Positions 52,871-61,646 of a DNA stretch of 64,000 nt are shown one piece after another. Source of the DNA: Paenibacillus cymbidii (lineage in GTDB: Bacteria; Bacillota; Bacilli; Paenibacillales; NBRC-103111); NCBI RefSeq assembly GCF_004764705.1, contig NZ_SHLX01000001.1:248001-312000 (forward strand), read 5' to 3'. A program made the position numbers and the translations under genes. Positions within the stretch are counted from its first letter, which is position 1, and every line of letters starts with the position of its first letter. The notes beneath the pieces are model-generated. The model had not been told where the DNA came from, made no database searches, and saw nothing but the letters and a program-made list of their open reading frames with translations.

Positions 52871-53689
52871 ATGGAACCCGGCATTCGCACGCCGATCGTT
52901 TACATGTTATCCGACGCCGCCGGAGAAACGGGCGAAGCCGTCGTCCGGGCGGCAGCGATCCAGTTCTATCCGAACGTCGTCGAAGTTCGCCGCTTGCCGT
53001 TCATCCATGAGCGTTCGCGCATCGACGAGGCGGTCGAAGCGGCGCATGCCGACGGCGGCGTGATCGTCTTTACGTTCGTTGTGCCCGAGCTGCGCGATTA
53101 TTTGATCGAGATGGCGTTTCGGCATCAGGTCGTTACTATCGACTTGCTTGGCCCTGTCATCGCCAGCCTCGAGAAGGCGCTGAACAAACCGTCCCGTCAC
53201 GAACCGGGCTTGATCCACAAGCTCGACGACGAATATTTCCGCAAGGTAGAGGCAGTGGAGTTTGCGGTCAAATACGACGACGGCAAAGACGCGCGCGGGT
53301 TATTGAAGGCGGATATCGTGCTAGTCGGCGTTTCGCGGACATCGAAGACGCCGCTGTCGATGTATTTGGCGCATAAAGGGTTCAAGGTGGCGAATGTGCC
53401 GCTTGTGCCCGAACTGTCCCCGCCTCGGGAGTTGTTTGCCATATCCGCCGCCAAAATCGTAGGCCTCAAGATCAGCGTGTCCAAGCTGAACGAGATCCGG
53501 GTGGAACGGGTCAAGGCGATCGGGCTTCCCGACAACGCGTCGTACGCCAACGTGCAGCGCATCGAACAAGAGCTGGTATACGCGGCATCGATTCACGCCC
53601 GTCTCGGCTGCATGGTAATCGACGTGTCCAACAAGGCCGTCGAAGAAACCGCAAGCCACATACTCGCCACATTCGGGCGCAGGGAATAG
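52871..53689 (+). CDS. yqfL: Pyruvate, water dikinase/PPDK regulatory protein (YqfL family)
   Basis: The 272-residue protein is a bifunctional serine/threonine kinase and phosphorylase that switches pyruvate phosphate dikinase or PEP synthase. Motifs are the start VYMLSDAAGETGEAVVRAA and the P-loop-like GVSRTSKTPLSMYLA near residues 153-167. AAGGAGG lies 8 bases upstream. It ties in with the PEP-pyruvate enzymes pckA and malic enzyme in the same window. The usual Bacillus order (yqfL before yqxD, dnaG and sigA) is kept. Confidence 0.92.
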   Translation: MEPGIRTPIVYMLSDAAGETGEAVVRAAAIQFYPNVVEVRRLPFIHERSRIDEAVEAAHADGGVIVFTFVVPELRDYLIEMAFRHQVVTIDLLGPVIASLEKALNKPSRHEPGLIHKLDDEYFRKVEAVEFAVKYDDGKDARGLLKADIVLVGVSRTSKTPLSMYLAHKGFKVANVPLVPELSPPRELFAISAAKIVGLKISVSKLNEIRVERVKAIGLPDNASYANVQRIEQELVYAASIHARLGCMVIDVSNKAVEETASHILATFGRRE

Positions 53690-53779
53690 CTTTTTGCCGA
53701 GCGGTAAGCAGGATTTTTTGCTCGGCCCGCGTATATAATACTACGAGCTAACCGCGCGTAAGCGGTACGGGAGATACGG

Positions 53780-54244
53780 ATGACCGCCAATACCGATAAG
53801 CCGAAAATCATCGTGGATGCGGACGCCTGTCCGGTGAAGTCCGAAATCGTCCAAGCGGCGACGGAATTCCGCGTCCCGGTGCTGATGGTCGCCTCGTACG
53901 ACCACCGCCTGCAGCCCCGGGAAGGGGTTATCGTCGTTCAGGTGGACCGCTCCGACCAGTCGGTCGATCTGTATATCGCCAACAAAGCGGCGCCCGGCGA
54001 TATTGTGGTCACACAGGATTTCGGACTGGCTACGATCGTACTCGCCAGGCGCGCGATCGCCTTGTCGGTCCGGGGGCAAATGTACACCGACCGGACGATC
54101 GACTTCCTGCTCGAACGCCGGCACGAGCAGGCGAAGCAGCGCCGCAGCGGCAAATACGGCAAAGGGCCGCGGGCGTTCACCGAGGAAGACCGTGCGAATT
54201 TTCTACACCGTTTGACAAAAGTTTTGGCCTCCATGCAGGAATAA
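53780..54244 (+). CDS. yqxD: YaiI/YqxD family protein (DUF188)
   Basis: The 154-residue protein starts KIIVDADACPVK and contains VTQDFGLATIVLARRA, the conserved aspartates of the YaiI/YqxD family, which has a PIN-like nuclease fold. Its function is not established. GGGAGA lies upstream. A perfect TATAAT at 53734-53739 is a likely -10; the 7-bp inverted repeat GCCGAGC/GCTCGGC (53697-53726) spans the promoter and could be an operator. Confidence 0.9.
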   Translation: MTANTDKPKIIVDADACPVKSEIVQAATEFRVPVLMVASYDHRLQPREGVIVVQVDRSDQSVDLYIANKAAPGDIVVTQDFGLATIVLARRAIALSVRGQMYTDRTIDFLLERRHEQAKQRRSGKYGKGPRAFTEEDRANFLHRLTKVLASMQE

Positions 54245-54284
54245 TGGAGCATGCAGCGAATTAGGTTATACGTGTCAGGAATGG

Positions 54285-56132
54285 GTGGCCTTCATGAAAC
54301 ATGGACGCATACCGGATGAAGTCATCGAGGCCGTGCTGAAAGCTCACGATATCGTCGATACGGTGGGCAAGTACGTGCATTTGACCAAGTCGGGGCATTA
54401 CATGAAAGGGCTGTGTCCGTTTCACTCCGAGAAATCGCCCTCCTTCACCGTTACGCCGGAGAAGCAAATTTATTATTGCTACGGCTGCCATGCCGGAGGC
54501 AATGCCATTCACTTCTTGATGGAGATCGAAGGCTATCATTTTGGCGAAGCGGTTCGGCATATGGCGGAGGAAGCGGGGATCGCCGTCGATCTCGAAGCGG
54601 CGAGTCCGGAGCAAACGGAGCAGCAACGGACGGCAAACAAACTGCTGGAAGCTTACGAGCTGTCGGCCAAATGGTATCATTACGTCTTGCGCAACACGGA
54701 GCAAGGCAAGGCGGCGATGCAATACTTGCGCACGCGCGGCGTGAACGACAAGATGATCGACGCGTTTCAGATCGGATATGCCCCGCCGATGTGGGAGAAG
54801 CTGGCCCAATTTATGGAGAAGCGGGAAATGCCGCTTGCGCTCTTGGAGCAGGGGGGACTGCTCTCGGCACGTTCGGATGGCGGCTATTTCGACAAGTTTC
54901 GCGACCGGATCATGTTCCCGATCCACGACTGGAAAGGCCGCGTAGTAGCGTTCGGCGGCCGTGCGATGGGCGACGTGCAGCCGAAATATTTAAACAGCCC
55001 GGAATCGCCGATCTTCAACAAAAGCAGGCTGCTGTACAATTTCCATCGCGCCCGCGCATCCATTCGCAAAGCGCAGCATGCCGTGTTGTTTGAAGGGTAC
55101 GTCGATGTGGTACAGACATGGGAAGCGGGCGTTTCGAACGGCGTCGCAACAATGGGAACGGCGCTGACCGAACAGCACGCCGAAGTGCTGCGGCGCAACG
55201 CCGAACATATTACCGTGTGTTATGACGGGGACAATGCAGGCCAGGCCGCCGCTTACAAAAGCATCGCCATACTGGAACAAGCCGGTATGCATGTGAAGTT
55301 GGCCGTGTTGCCGGCGGGAATGGATCCGGACGATTATGTGAAGACATACGGGGGGGAACGGTTTCGGAGCGAAGTGCTGCAAGAAGCTATACCTGCCGTG
55401 CAATTCCGCCTGCTGTACGCGAAGCGGAATTTTCAGCTGCAGGATGTGGACGATCGGCTGCGGTATATCGATACCGCGGTCAAAATAATCGGCCAACTGG
55501 CCTCGCCGGTTGACCGGGATCATTATATCCGCGAACTGGCGGCGGAATTTTCGATGACGGCGGAGCCGATTCGGCAGCAGATGAATGAATTTCGCCAGCA
55601 GCATCTAAAAAAACGATCGGTCGGGGATAATAAACCCAATTCGTGGAATAATGTAATGAATAATGAGGGAACAAGCGAAGCCATGCCCACCGTGCACTAC
55701 CCGGCCTATCACAAGGCCGAGCGGATGCTGCTCGCCGCCATGATGCACGACCGCGAAGTCGCGCAAGAGGTCGAGAAGCAAATCGGGGATGCGTTCAACG
55801 TGGAAGCTCATGCAGCGCTGGCTGCTTATTTATATGCTTATTATGCGCACGGATACGAGCCGGACGCCAGCAAGTACATCGCCACGCTGCACGACGAGAA
55901 GCTGGAGAGGGCGGCCAGCTCCATTCTGATGCTTGAAACAAGCGAAGCCGTCAACAACCAGGCGATAGGCGATTGCATCCGCGAAATTCGCAAGCAGTCG
56001 CACCCGCTGCAACAGGAAATCAAGCGGAAGAACGAAGAGAGAGTACGCGCTGAACGGTCGGGAGAAGTTATTTTGGCCGCGCAGATCGCGATTGAGATTA
56101 TTACCCTGGAGAAGCAGCTCAAGTCGATCTAG
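54285..56132 (+). CDS. dnaG: DNA primase
   Basis: DnaG makes RNA primers at the replication fork. The 615-residue protein has the CHC2 zinc finger (CPFHSEKSPSF and CYGCHAGG, residues 43-70), the RNA polymerase domain with FGGRAMGD, the TOPRIM motifs EGYVDVVQ and VCYDGDNAGQAA (about 265-325), and a C-terminal helicase-binding domain. Start is GTG at 54285 with CAGGAAT upstream; ATG at 54294 is an alternative. It precedes sigA, the classic macromolecular synthesis operon without rpsU, which lies separately at 42.6 kb. Confidence 0.97.
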   Translation: MAFMKHGRIPDEVIEAVLKAHDIVDTVGKYVHLTKSGHYMKGLCPFHSEKSPSFTVTPEKQIYYCYGCHAGGNAIHFLMEIEGYHFGEAVRHMAEEAGIAVDLEAASPEQTEQQRTANKLLEAYELSAKWYHYVLRNTEQGKAAMQYLRTRGVNDKMIDAFQIGYAPPMWEKLAQFMEKREMPLALLEQGGLLSARSDGGYFDKFRDRIMFPIHDWKGRVVAFGGRAMGDVQPKYLNSPESPIFNKSRLLYNFHRARASIRKAQHAVLFEGYVDVVQTWEAGVSNGVATMGTALTEQHAEVLRRNAEHITVCYDGDNAGQAAAYKSIAILEQAGMHVKLAVLPAGMDPDDYVKTYGGERFRSEVLQEAIPAVQFRLLYAKRNFQLQDVDDRLRYIDTAVKIIGQLASPVDRDHYIRELAAEFSMTAEPIRQQMNEFRQQHLKKRSVGDNKPNSWNNVMNNEGTSEAMPTVHYPAYHKAERMLLAAMMHDREVAQEVEKQIGDAFNVEAHAALAAYLYAYYAHGYEPDASKYIATLHDEKLERAASSILMLETSEAVNNQAIGDCIREIRKQSHPLQQEIKRKNEERVRAERSGEVILAAQIAIEIITLEKQLKSI

Positions 56133-56178
56133 CAGCCGATAGGAACGGAGCGGATTCAGGGAGGAGGGAGCAGGAACG

Positions 56179-57309
56179 ATGGCGAATGATCAACATACGG
56201 AAATCGAGACCGAACTGACTCTTGAACAGGTGAGGCAGCAGCTGATCGATCTCGGCAAAAAAAGGCTGTCCCTTACCTACAAAGATATCATGGAGCGCCT
56301 CGCTCCGTTTGATCAGGATCCGGAACAGATCGACGAATTTTTCGAACAACTGTCCGAGCTTGGCATAGACGTGAACAATGAATCCGAAGATGACGATATG
56401 CGCATGCGTCACGGCGGAGGAGACGATCAGGACGGCGACGAGTTCCATTTCGACGATGACCTGGCGCTGCCGCCCGGCATCAAGATCAACGATCCGGTCC
56501 GCATGTATTTGAAGGAAATCGGCCGCGTGCCGCTGCTTTCGGCGGAAGACGAAGTCGGTCTGGCGAAGCGGATCGAGCTCGGCGACGAAGAAGCGAAGCG
56601 TCGGCTGGCGGAAGCGAACTTGCGGCTTGTGGTCAGCATCGCCAAGCGGTATGTCGGCCGCGGCATGCTGTTCCTCGATTTGATCCAGGAAGGCAACATG
56701 GGATTGATCAAGGCGGTCGAGAAGTTCGACCACACGAAAGGCTACAAGTTCAGCACATACGCTACCTGGTGGATTCGCCAAGCGATTACGCGGGCGATCG
56801 CCGACCAGGCAAGAACGATCCGGATTCCGGTGCACATGGTGGAGACGATCAACAAGCTGATTCGTGTCTCCCGTCAGCTGCTCCAGGAGCTGGGCCGCGA
56901 GCCGAGCCCGGAGGAAATTGCCAAGGAGATGGACCTCAGCACCGAAAAAGTGCGCGAGATTATGAAAATTGCTCAGGAGCCTGTATCGCTGGAAACGCCG
57001 ATCGGCGAAGAAGACGATTCGCACTTGGGCGACTTCATCGAAGATCAGGAAGCGCTCGCCCCCGCCGACGCGGCTGCTTACGAGCTGCTGAAGGAGCAGC
57101 TGGAAGACGTGCTCGATACGCTCACCGAGCGGGAGGAAAATGTGCTTCGGCTGCGTTTCGGTCTGGATGACGGCAGAACGCGTACCCTCGAAGAAGTGGG
57201 CAAAGTGTTCGGAGTCACACGCGAACGCATCCGCCAAATCGAGGCGAAGGCGCTGCGCAAACTCCGCCATCCGAGCCGCAGCAAACGACTCAAAGACTTT
57301 CTTGAATAA
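56179..57309 (+). CDS. sigA: RNA polymerase primary sigma factor (sigma-A)
   Basis: The 376-residue protein contains all regions of a primary sigma factor: an acidic region 1.1 (to about 95), [16 protein letters not shown] (1.2), the 2.4 segment [20 protein letters not shown] near residues 193-212, region 3, and region 4.2 with [20 protein letters not shown] near 345. It directs transcription of housekeeping genes. GGGAGGAGGGAGCAGGA precedes the ATG. The terminator after it closes the dnaG-sigA transcript. Confidence 0.98.
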   Translation: MANDQHTEIETELTLEQVRQQLIDLGKKRLSLTYKDIMERLAPFDQDPEQIDEFFEQLSELGIDVNNESEDDDMRMRHGGGDDQDGDEFHFDDDLALPPGIKINDPVRMYLKEIGRVPLLSAEDEVGLAKRIELGDEEAKRRLAEANLRLVVSIAKRYVGRGMLFLDLIQEGNMGLIKAVEKFDHTKGYKFSTYATWWIRQAITRAIADQARTIRIPVHMVETINKLIRVSRQLLQELGREPSPEEIAKEMDLSTEKVREIMKIAQEPVSLETPIGEEDDSHLGDFIEDQEALAPADAAAYELLKEQLEDVLDTLTEREENVLRLRFGLDDGRTRTLEEVGKVFGVTRERIRQIEAKALRKLRHPSRSKRLKDFLE

Positions 57310-57318
57310 CGAATGGGC

Positions 57319-57355
57319 GGACCTACTTCTTTAATGCGGTAGGTCCTTTTCTTTC
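57319..57355 (+). terminator. Terminator after sigA
   Basis: GGACCTAC and GTAGGTCC form an 8-bp stem around a 12-nt loop, followed by TTTTCTTTC. It starts 9 bp after the sigA stop. Confidence 0.85.
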
Positions 57356-57448
57356 GTGCGCGTCTGAAAGCGCTAAATGAATCCATGGACGCAGCCGATA
57401 ATGATGTATAAGGAATACCGTTCGTGACGCTACACCGAGGTGAATCAA

Positions 57449-58276
57449 TTGGACGCGGATAAACGCAAAGTCATTGTGCAAGAAATCGATCGTTGGCGCA
57501 GAAGCAAGCTGCTGCCCGAACAGTATTGCGACTTTCTGCTGAACTTGTATCTGGATGAAGATACCCCGCGGGAGAAATTCTCCTGGAACGGCTTCTCGTC
57601 CTCGTCCATCTTGAACAGCCATTGGCGCATATGGGTGTTTATATTTGGAAGCGTTGGGCTTATTTCCATGTTCCTTCTCAATTTTAACGCTTTTTCGCCG
57701 CCGATGCAAATCGGCGTCTCGCTGCTGTTCGTGGCGACATGCTACATGCTGGGCGCCGTGCAGCGCAACAAGCAGCCGCTCGTGTCGCAACTGACGTTCG
57801 GGGTAGGCTCGTTGCTGCTGCTTTACCTCGGCATTTATTGGCAGGCGCACGGGACGCATGGCTCATCGTTCATCGCGCTCTACATTGCCGGCTGCAGTGT
57901 GGTCTGGATGGTGACCGGCGTGCTTGCGCGGCTGCCGCTGTTCCATTTGGCCGGGTGGATCGTGCTGATGCTGCTTTACGCCTGGTTTCTGCACGAGCAC
58001 ATCTCGAATTTCGACTGGATCGGCGTGGAGATGAGCTGGATTCCGCTGTCCGCCGTGCTGCTGTGGCTTGGCTGGCTGTTTCACCACAACAACAAGCAGG
58101 TGGGGCTCGTCATGCTGGTTGTGGGGCTTCTCGTTTGGTTCGTGCCCGAAATTTATGGTATGATACTGACGGATATCGCGGCGGAATCGCTGCAGTTGTT
58201 ATTTCTCGCCAAAATGGCGGCAGCCGGCATTGCGCTGTTCGTCTGGCGAAAAAATTGGATTGAGTGGGTAGCCTGA
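57449..58276 (+). CDS. Uncharacterised multi-spanning membrane protein
   Basis: The 275-residue protein has a charged N-terminal region (about 60 residues, IDRWRRSKLLPEQYCDFLLN), reminiscent of the start of DUF2157-type membrane proteins, followed by about eight transmembrane helices rich in Leu, Val and Trp. I do not recognise a functional motif. The TTG at 57449 is preferred because AGGTGA lies 7 bases upstream; GTG at 57440 overlaps that site. The last codon overlaps the trmK start in TGATG, so the two genes are coupled. Confidence 0.8.
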   Translation: MDADKRKVIVQEIDRWRRSKLLPEQYCDFLLNLYLDEDTPREKFSWNGFSSSSILNSHWRIWVFIFGSVGLISMFLLNFNAFSPPMQIGVSLLFVATCYMLGAVQRNKQPLVSQLTFGVGSLLLLYLGIYWQAHGTHGSSFIALYIAGCSVVWMVTGVLARLPLFHLAGWIVLMLLYAWFLHEHISNFDWIGVEMSWIPLSAVLLWLGWLFHHNNKQVGLVMLVVGLLVWFVPEIYGMILTDIAAESLQLLFLAKMAAAGIALFVWRKNWIEWVA

Positions 58277-59034
58277 TGATTCGATTGTCGAGCAGATTGC
58301 AAACAATTGCCAATAAAATCGAGCGGGGAAGCAGATTGGCGGACATCGGCTCCGACCATGCGCTGCTCCCCGTTTTTTTGGCGCAGCAGGGAGTAGTGCG
58401 GACGGCGATTGCCGGCGAGCTGAACCCGGGACCGTTCGAAGCGGCGCGCAAGCAAGTGCGGGAAGCCGGGCTTGAGCGCCGGATCGACGTGCGCCGGGGG
58501 GACGGCTTGTCCGTGCTGAAGCCGGGCGAAGCGGATACGGTGACGATCGCCGGCATGGGCGGCGGTTTGATCGTCAACATTTTGACGGCGGGCAAACCGC
58601 AGCTGGCGGGCGTCAATTGGCTCGTGCTGCAGCCGAACGTCGGCGAAGAGCTCGTGCGGCGCTGGCTGCTTCAGGAAGGCTGGCTGCTGCGGGAAGAGGA
58701 TATTCTCGAGGAAGACGGCAAAATATACGAAGTGCTGTGTGCGGTACGACTCGCGGATGCGGAACGATGGAACGAAGAGCTGTACCGGCCTTGCCGGATC
58801 GGCGATCTGGAGCTTGGCGCCGACGATTTGCTGCGGTTCGGACCGCGTCTTGTCCGTCAGCCGGCAGAGCCTTTCGTGCGCAAGTGGCAGGGCGAAATCG
58901 CCAAACTCGAGTCGATCGCGAAACAAATGGCGGAATCGCAGCACGAGCAGGCAGCGGCCAAACGCGGCGCGATGCTGGCGGATATCGACCGCTTGCGGCG
59001 ATTGGTTGCGGTCATCATGGAGAAAGGGAAGTGA
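58276..59034 (+). CDS. trmK: tRNA (adenine(22)-N(1))-methyltransferase TrmK
   Basis: TrmK uses SAM to make m1A22 in tRNA. The 252-residue protein has a Rossmann domain (RLADIGSDHALLPVFLAQ, residues 23-40; TVTIAGMGGGLIVNIL near 93) and a C-terminal coiled coil (LESIAKQMAESQHEQAAAKR). ATG 58276 overlaps the previous stop; an upstream in-frame GTG at 58264 has no ribosome binding site. It is coupled to the Nif3-like gene downstream, the standard sigA-trmK-yqfO order. Confidence 0.94.
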   Translation: MIRLSSRLQTIANKIERGSRLADIGSDHALLPVFLAQQGVVRTAIAGELNPGPFEAARKQVREAGLERRIDVRRGDGLSVLKPGEADTVTIAGMGGGLIVNILTAGKPQLAGVNWLVLQPNVGEELVRRWLLQEGWLLREEDILEEDGKIYEVLCAVRLADAERWNEELYRPCRIGDLELGADDLLRFGPRLVRQPAEPFVRKWQGEIAKLESIAKQMAESQHEQAAAKRGAMLADIDRLRRLVAVIMEKGK

Positions 59035-59039
59035 AGCGG

Positions 59040-60155
59040 ATGCTGGCTAACGGGCATACGGTCGTGCAACTGATGGAGCAGCTGGCGCCAAAACATTTGG
59101 CCGAACAGGACGACAAGATCGGGCTGCAGCTCGGCTCGCTGGCGAAGCCGCTGACGAAGGTGCTCGTCGCGCTCGACGTGACGCCGGAAGTGGTCGACGA
59201 AGCGATTCGCGAAGAGGCCGGACTCATCATCGCGCATCATGCAATCATTTATCGGCCGCTGACCGGCATCGTGACGGACACTCCCGCCGGGCGGCTGTAC
59301 GAGAAGCTGATTAAACACGATATCGCCGTTTATATCGCCCATACGAACCTGGATACGGCGGAAGGCGGCGTGGGCGACATGATGGCGGACGCGCTGGGGC
59401 TGGCCGCCCGCAAGCCGCTCACGAATGCGCATTCGGAGCAACTGAAGAAGCTTGTCGTCTTCGTGCCGAAGACGCATCACGAAGCGGTGCGCGATGCCGT
59501 GTTCGCGGCCGGCGCCGGCTGGATCGGCAATTACAGCCACTGCAGCTTCAATATTGCCGGGATCGGCACGTTTCGCGGCGAGGAAGGCGCTAAGCCGTTC
59601 ATCGGCGAGGCGGGCAAGCTGGAGCAGGCGGAAGAAATCCGGCTGGAAACCGTCGTGCCCGCAAGCAAAGAACGGGCCGTCGTACAGGCGATGCTGAGGT
59701 CGCATCCGTACGAAGAAGTGGCTTACGATCTGTATACGATGGATTTGAAGGGCCGCACGTTCGGGTTTGGCCGCGTTGGCGCGCTTCCGGAGCCGGTCAC
59801 AATGGCGGAGCTTGCGGAGCAAGTCAAAACGGCGTTCGGCGTTCCTTTCGTACGAACGGTTGGCGACCCGCAGCGCAAGGTGGTCAAGGTTGCGGTGCTT
59901 GGCGGCTCGGGAGGCCGGTTCTGGAAGAGCGCCCAATTCGCCGGCGCGGACGTTTACATCACCGGGGATATCGACTACCATACGGCGCACGACGCGCTCG
60001 CCGCGGGGCTCCTGCTGATCGATCCCGGCCACAATGCCGAGAAGCTGCTCAAAGAGCATGTCGCCGGCTTTTTGCAGTGCAAACTGCAGGAGCGCAAAGC
60101 GTTGACAGTCGCCGCGGCTTCGCAAATCGATACGGAAGTGTTTCGCGTGAGGTAA
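59040..60155 (+). CDS. yqfO: Nif3-like dinuclear metal center hexameric protein (YqfO)
   Basis: The 371-residue Nif3 family protein has the metal-binding histidines in IIAHHAIIYRPL near residue 63, AHTNLDTAEGG near 103, and DIDYHTAHDALA with LIDPGHNAEK near the C-terminus. A CutA1/PII-like domain is inserted between the two metal halves (about 135-235), as in Bacillus YqfO. GTP cyclohydrolase I type 2 activity has been proposed for the family but not settled. Start at 59040 has GGGAAG 9 bases upstream; GTG at 59031, overlapping the trmK stop, is the alternative. Confidence 0.92.
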   Translation: MLANGHTVVQLMEQLAPKHLAEQDDKIGLQLGSLAKPLTKVLVALDVTPEVVDEAIREEAGLIIAHHAIIYRPLTGIVTDTPAGRLYEKLIKHDIAVYIAHTNLDTAEGGVGDMMADALGLAARKPLTNAHSEQLKKLVVFVPKTHHEAVRDAVFAAGAGWIGNYSHCSFNIAGIGTFRGEEGAKPFIGEAGKLEQAEEIRLETVVPASKERAVVQAMLRSHPYEEVAYDLYTMDLKGRTFGFGRVGALPEPVTMAELAEQVKTAFGVPFVRTVGDPQRKVVKVAVLGGSGGRFWKSAQFAGADVYITGDIDYHTAHDALAAGLLLIDPGHNAEKLLKEHVAGFLQCKLQERKALTVAAASQIDTEVFRVR

Positions 60156-60213
60156 GGGCGGCGGACTTATCCGGCGAGTTCGGTACGAGCCGGCAGAATC
60201 CAGATTTCCGTAG

Positions 60214-60242
60214 TTGTGTTTCGCGTGTTTGTTCGTTATACT
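60214..60242 (+). promoter_or_regulatory. Promoter of the RNase P RNA gene
   Basis: TTGTGT (60214-60219) and TATACT (60237-60242) spaced by 17 bp place transcription start near 60250, a few bases before helix P1 of the RNA. Confidence 0.7.
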
Positions 60243-60254
60243 AGTGCAGGTATC

Positions 60255-60698
60255 GAAAGTTTGACAGACAATCGCTGGCGCGCGGGTCAAACCGCCGCGA
60301 GAGGAAAGTCCGGGCTCCACAGGGCAGGATGCTGGATAACGTCCAGTCGGCGCGAGCCGAAGGATAGGGCCACAGAAATGGACCGCCGATGGCGTTCGTG
60401 AAGTGCGGTACGGGCAACCCGCCGCATGGGACGCACAGGCAAGGATGGAACCGTGGTGTAAGAGACCACGAGGAGCGCTGGCGACTTCGTTCCTGGTAAA
60501 CCCCATCTGGAGCAAGACCTAATGGAACGCAGCGGACCCAGAGTCCGCAGCCTTAGCCCGAGGTGCGTTCGGGTTGGTCGCTGGAGCCGTTCAGTAATGT
60601 TCGGCCTAGATAGATGATTGTCGCTTCAATGGTGGGAGGGCGCTTGAGCGTCCGTTCGCACCACCGGAAGAACAGAACCCGGCTTACGGCAAACTTTC
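60255..60698 (+). ncRNA. rnpB: RNase P RNA (type A hallmarks)
   Basis: The catalytic RNA of RNase P, which matures the 5' ends of tRNAs. Ends are set by helix P1: GAAAGTTTG (60255-60263) pairs with CAAACTTTC (60690-60698). The universally conserved P4 strands are GAGGAAAGTCCGGGCTCC and CAGAACCCGGCTTA. The segments CACAGGGCAGGATGC, GCCGATGGC and GGTAAACCCC follow the E. coli-type (type A) layout and not the Bacillus type B layout. The segment 60632-60668 adds an extra GC-rich hairpin near P18/P19. A plausible promoter and a downstream hairpin frame the gene. Confidence 0.95.
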
Positions 60699-60733
60699 CT
60701 TCCTTTGAACTACCTTTATAGTTGCTGACTTGT

Positions 60734-60762
60734 TGCGGCTGTCCTTGGGGCAGCCGCATTTG
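60734..60762 (+). terminator. Hairpin downstream of rnpB
   Basis: TGCGGCTG and CAGCCGCA form an 8-bp stem around a short loop, followed by a weak TTTGC tail. It is the likely end of the rnpB transcript, before the pantothenate kinase gene. Confidence 0.65.
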
Positions 60763-60814
60763 CATCGCCGCCGGTCCGTCCGGATCGGCTGCAGATCGAA
60801 GGGAGTACATACGC

Positions 60815-61636
60815 ATGATCGTCGGAATCGACGCCGGCGGCAGCTTGATCAAAGTAGCCGTCATGGAGCAAGGAACGATCGTTTGCCGCAAATATCCCGT
60901 AGCCTCCTTGCAGGAGGTAGCGGCGGAGATGAATGCGGCTAACGGCGCCGAGTTATGGATTACCGGCGGCAAAGCCGCGATGTTCGCCGCGCAGTTGACG
61001 CGGGAGCCGTCCGTCATCCCCGAATTCGATGCGACCTGCCGCGGCGTCCAGCATTTGCTCGCCGATCGGCAGCCGCATCTGCGACGCTATATTTTGACCA
61101 ATGTCGGTACGGGCACGTCCATCCATAACGTCGACGGCGACAAACACGAGCGCATCGGCGGCACCGGGGTCGGAGGCGGCACACTGATCGGCTTATCGCG
61201 GCTGTTGACCGGCATTGCGGAATACGACACGATCGTCCGTCTCGCGGCGCAAGGCTCGCGCGACCGGATCGATCTGCAGGTCGGCCATATTTACGAAGGG
61301 GCGGTGCCGCCGATTCCGGGCGATTTGACGGCCAGCAATTACGGCCGTGCCGCTTCGGCGCTGCACAGCCTGGACGATGTATCGACCGAGGATCGTCTGG
61401 CTTCCGTAGCCGGGCTGGTGGGGGAAACTGTCGCCACCTGCAGCGTGCTTGCCGCCCGCAGCCATCAGGTGCCGGTTGTCGTGTACATCGGTTCGACGCT
61501 GGTCGGCAACGAGTGGCTACGAACAGTCATCAGCCGCTATACGGTACTGCGCGGCGCCGAACCCGTGTTTGCCCGGCAAGGTGAATATTCGGGGGCGCTC
61601 GGGGCTTTGCTGCACGGGCTGGCGGCTGGCAGTTGA
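60815..61636 (+). CDS. coaW: Type II pantothenate kinase
   Basis: This ATP-dependent kinase phosphorylates pantothenate, the first step of coenzyme A synthesis. The 273-residue actin-like protein has MIVGIDAGGSLIKVAV (phosphate 1), LTNVGTGTSIHNVDG near residue 100, and GGTGVGGGTLIGLSRLLTG (adenosine/phosphate 2), as in the staphylococcal and Bacillus CoaW type, which is not inhibited by CoA. Start at 60815 has AAGGGAG 9-10 bases upstream. Its stop is only 10 bp from the convergent protease stop. Confidence 0.92.
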   Translation: MIVGIDAGGSLIKVAVMEQGTIVCRKYPVASLQEVAAEMNAANGAELWITGGKAAMFAAQLTREPSVIPEFDATCRGVQHLLADRQPHLRRYILTNVGTGTSIHNVDGDKHERIGGTGVGGGTLIGLSRLLTGIAEYDTIVRLAAQGSRDRIDLQVGHIYEGAVPPIPGDLTASNYGRAASALHSLDDVSTEDRLASVAGLVGETVATCSVLAARSHQVPVVVYIGSTLVGNEWLRTVISRYTVLRGAEPVFARQGEYSGALGALLHGLAAGS

Positions 61637-61646
61637 TTTCGTTCCT

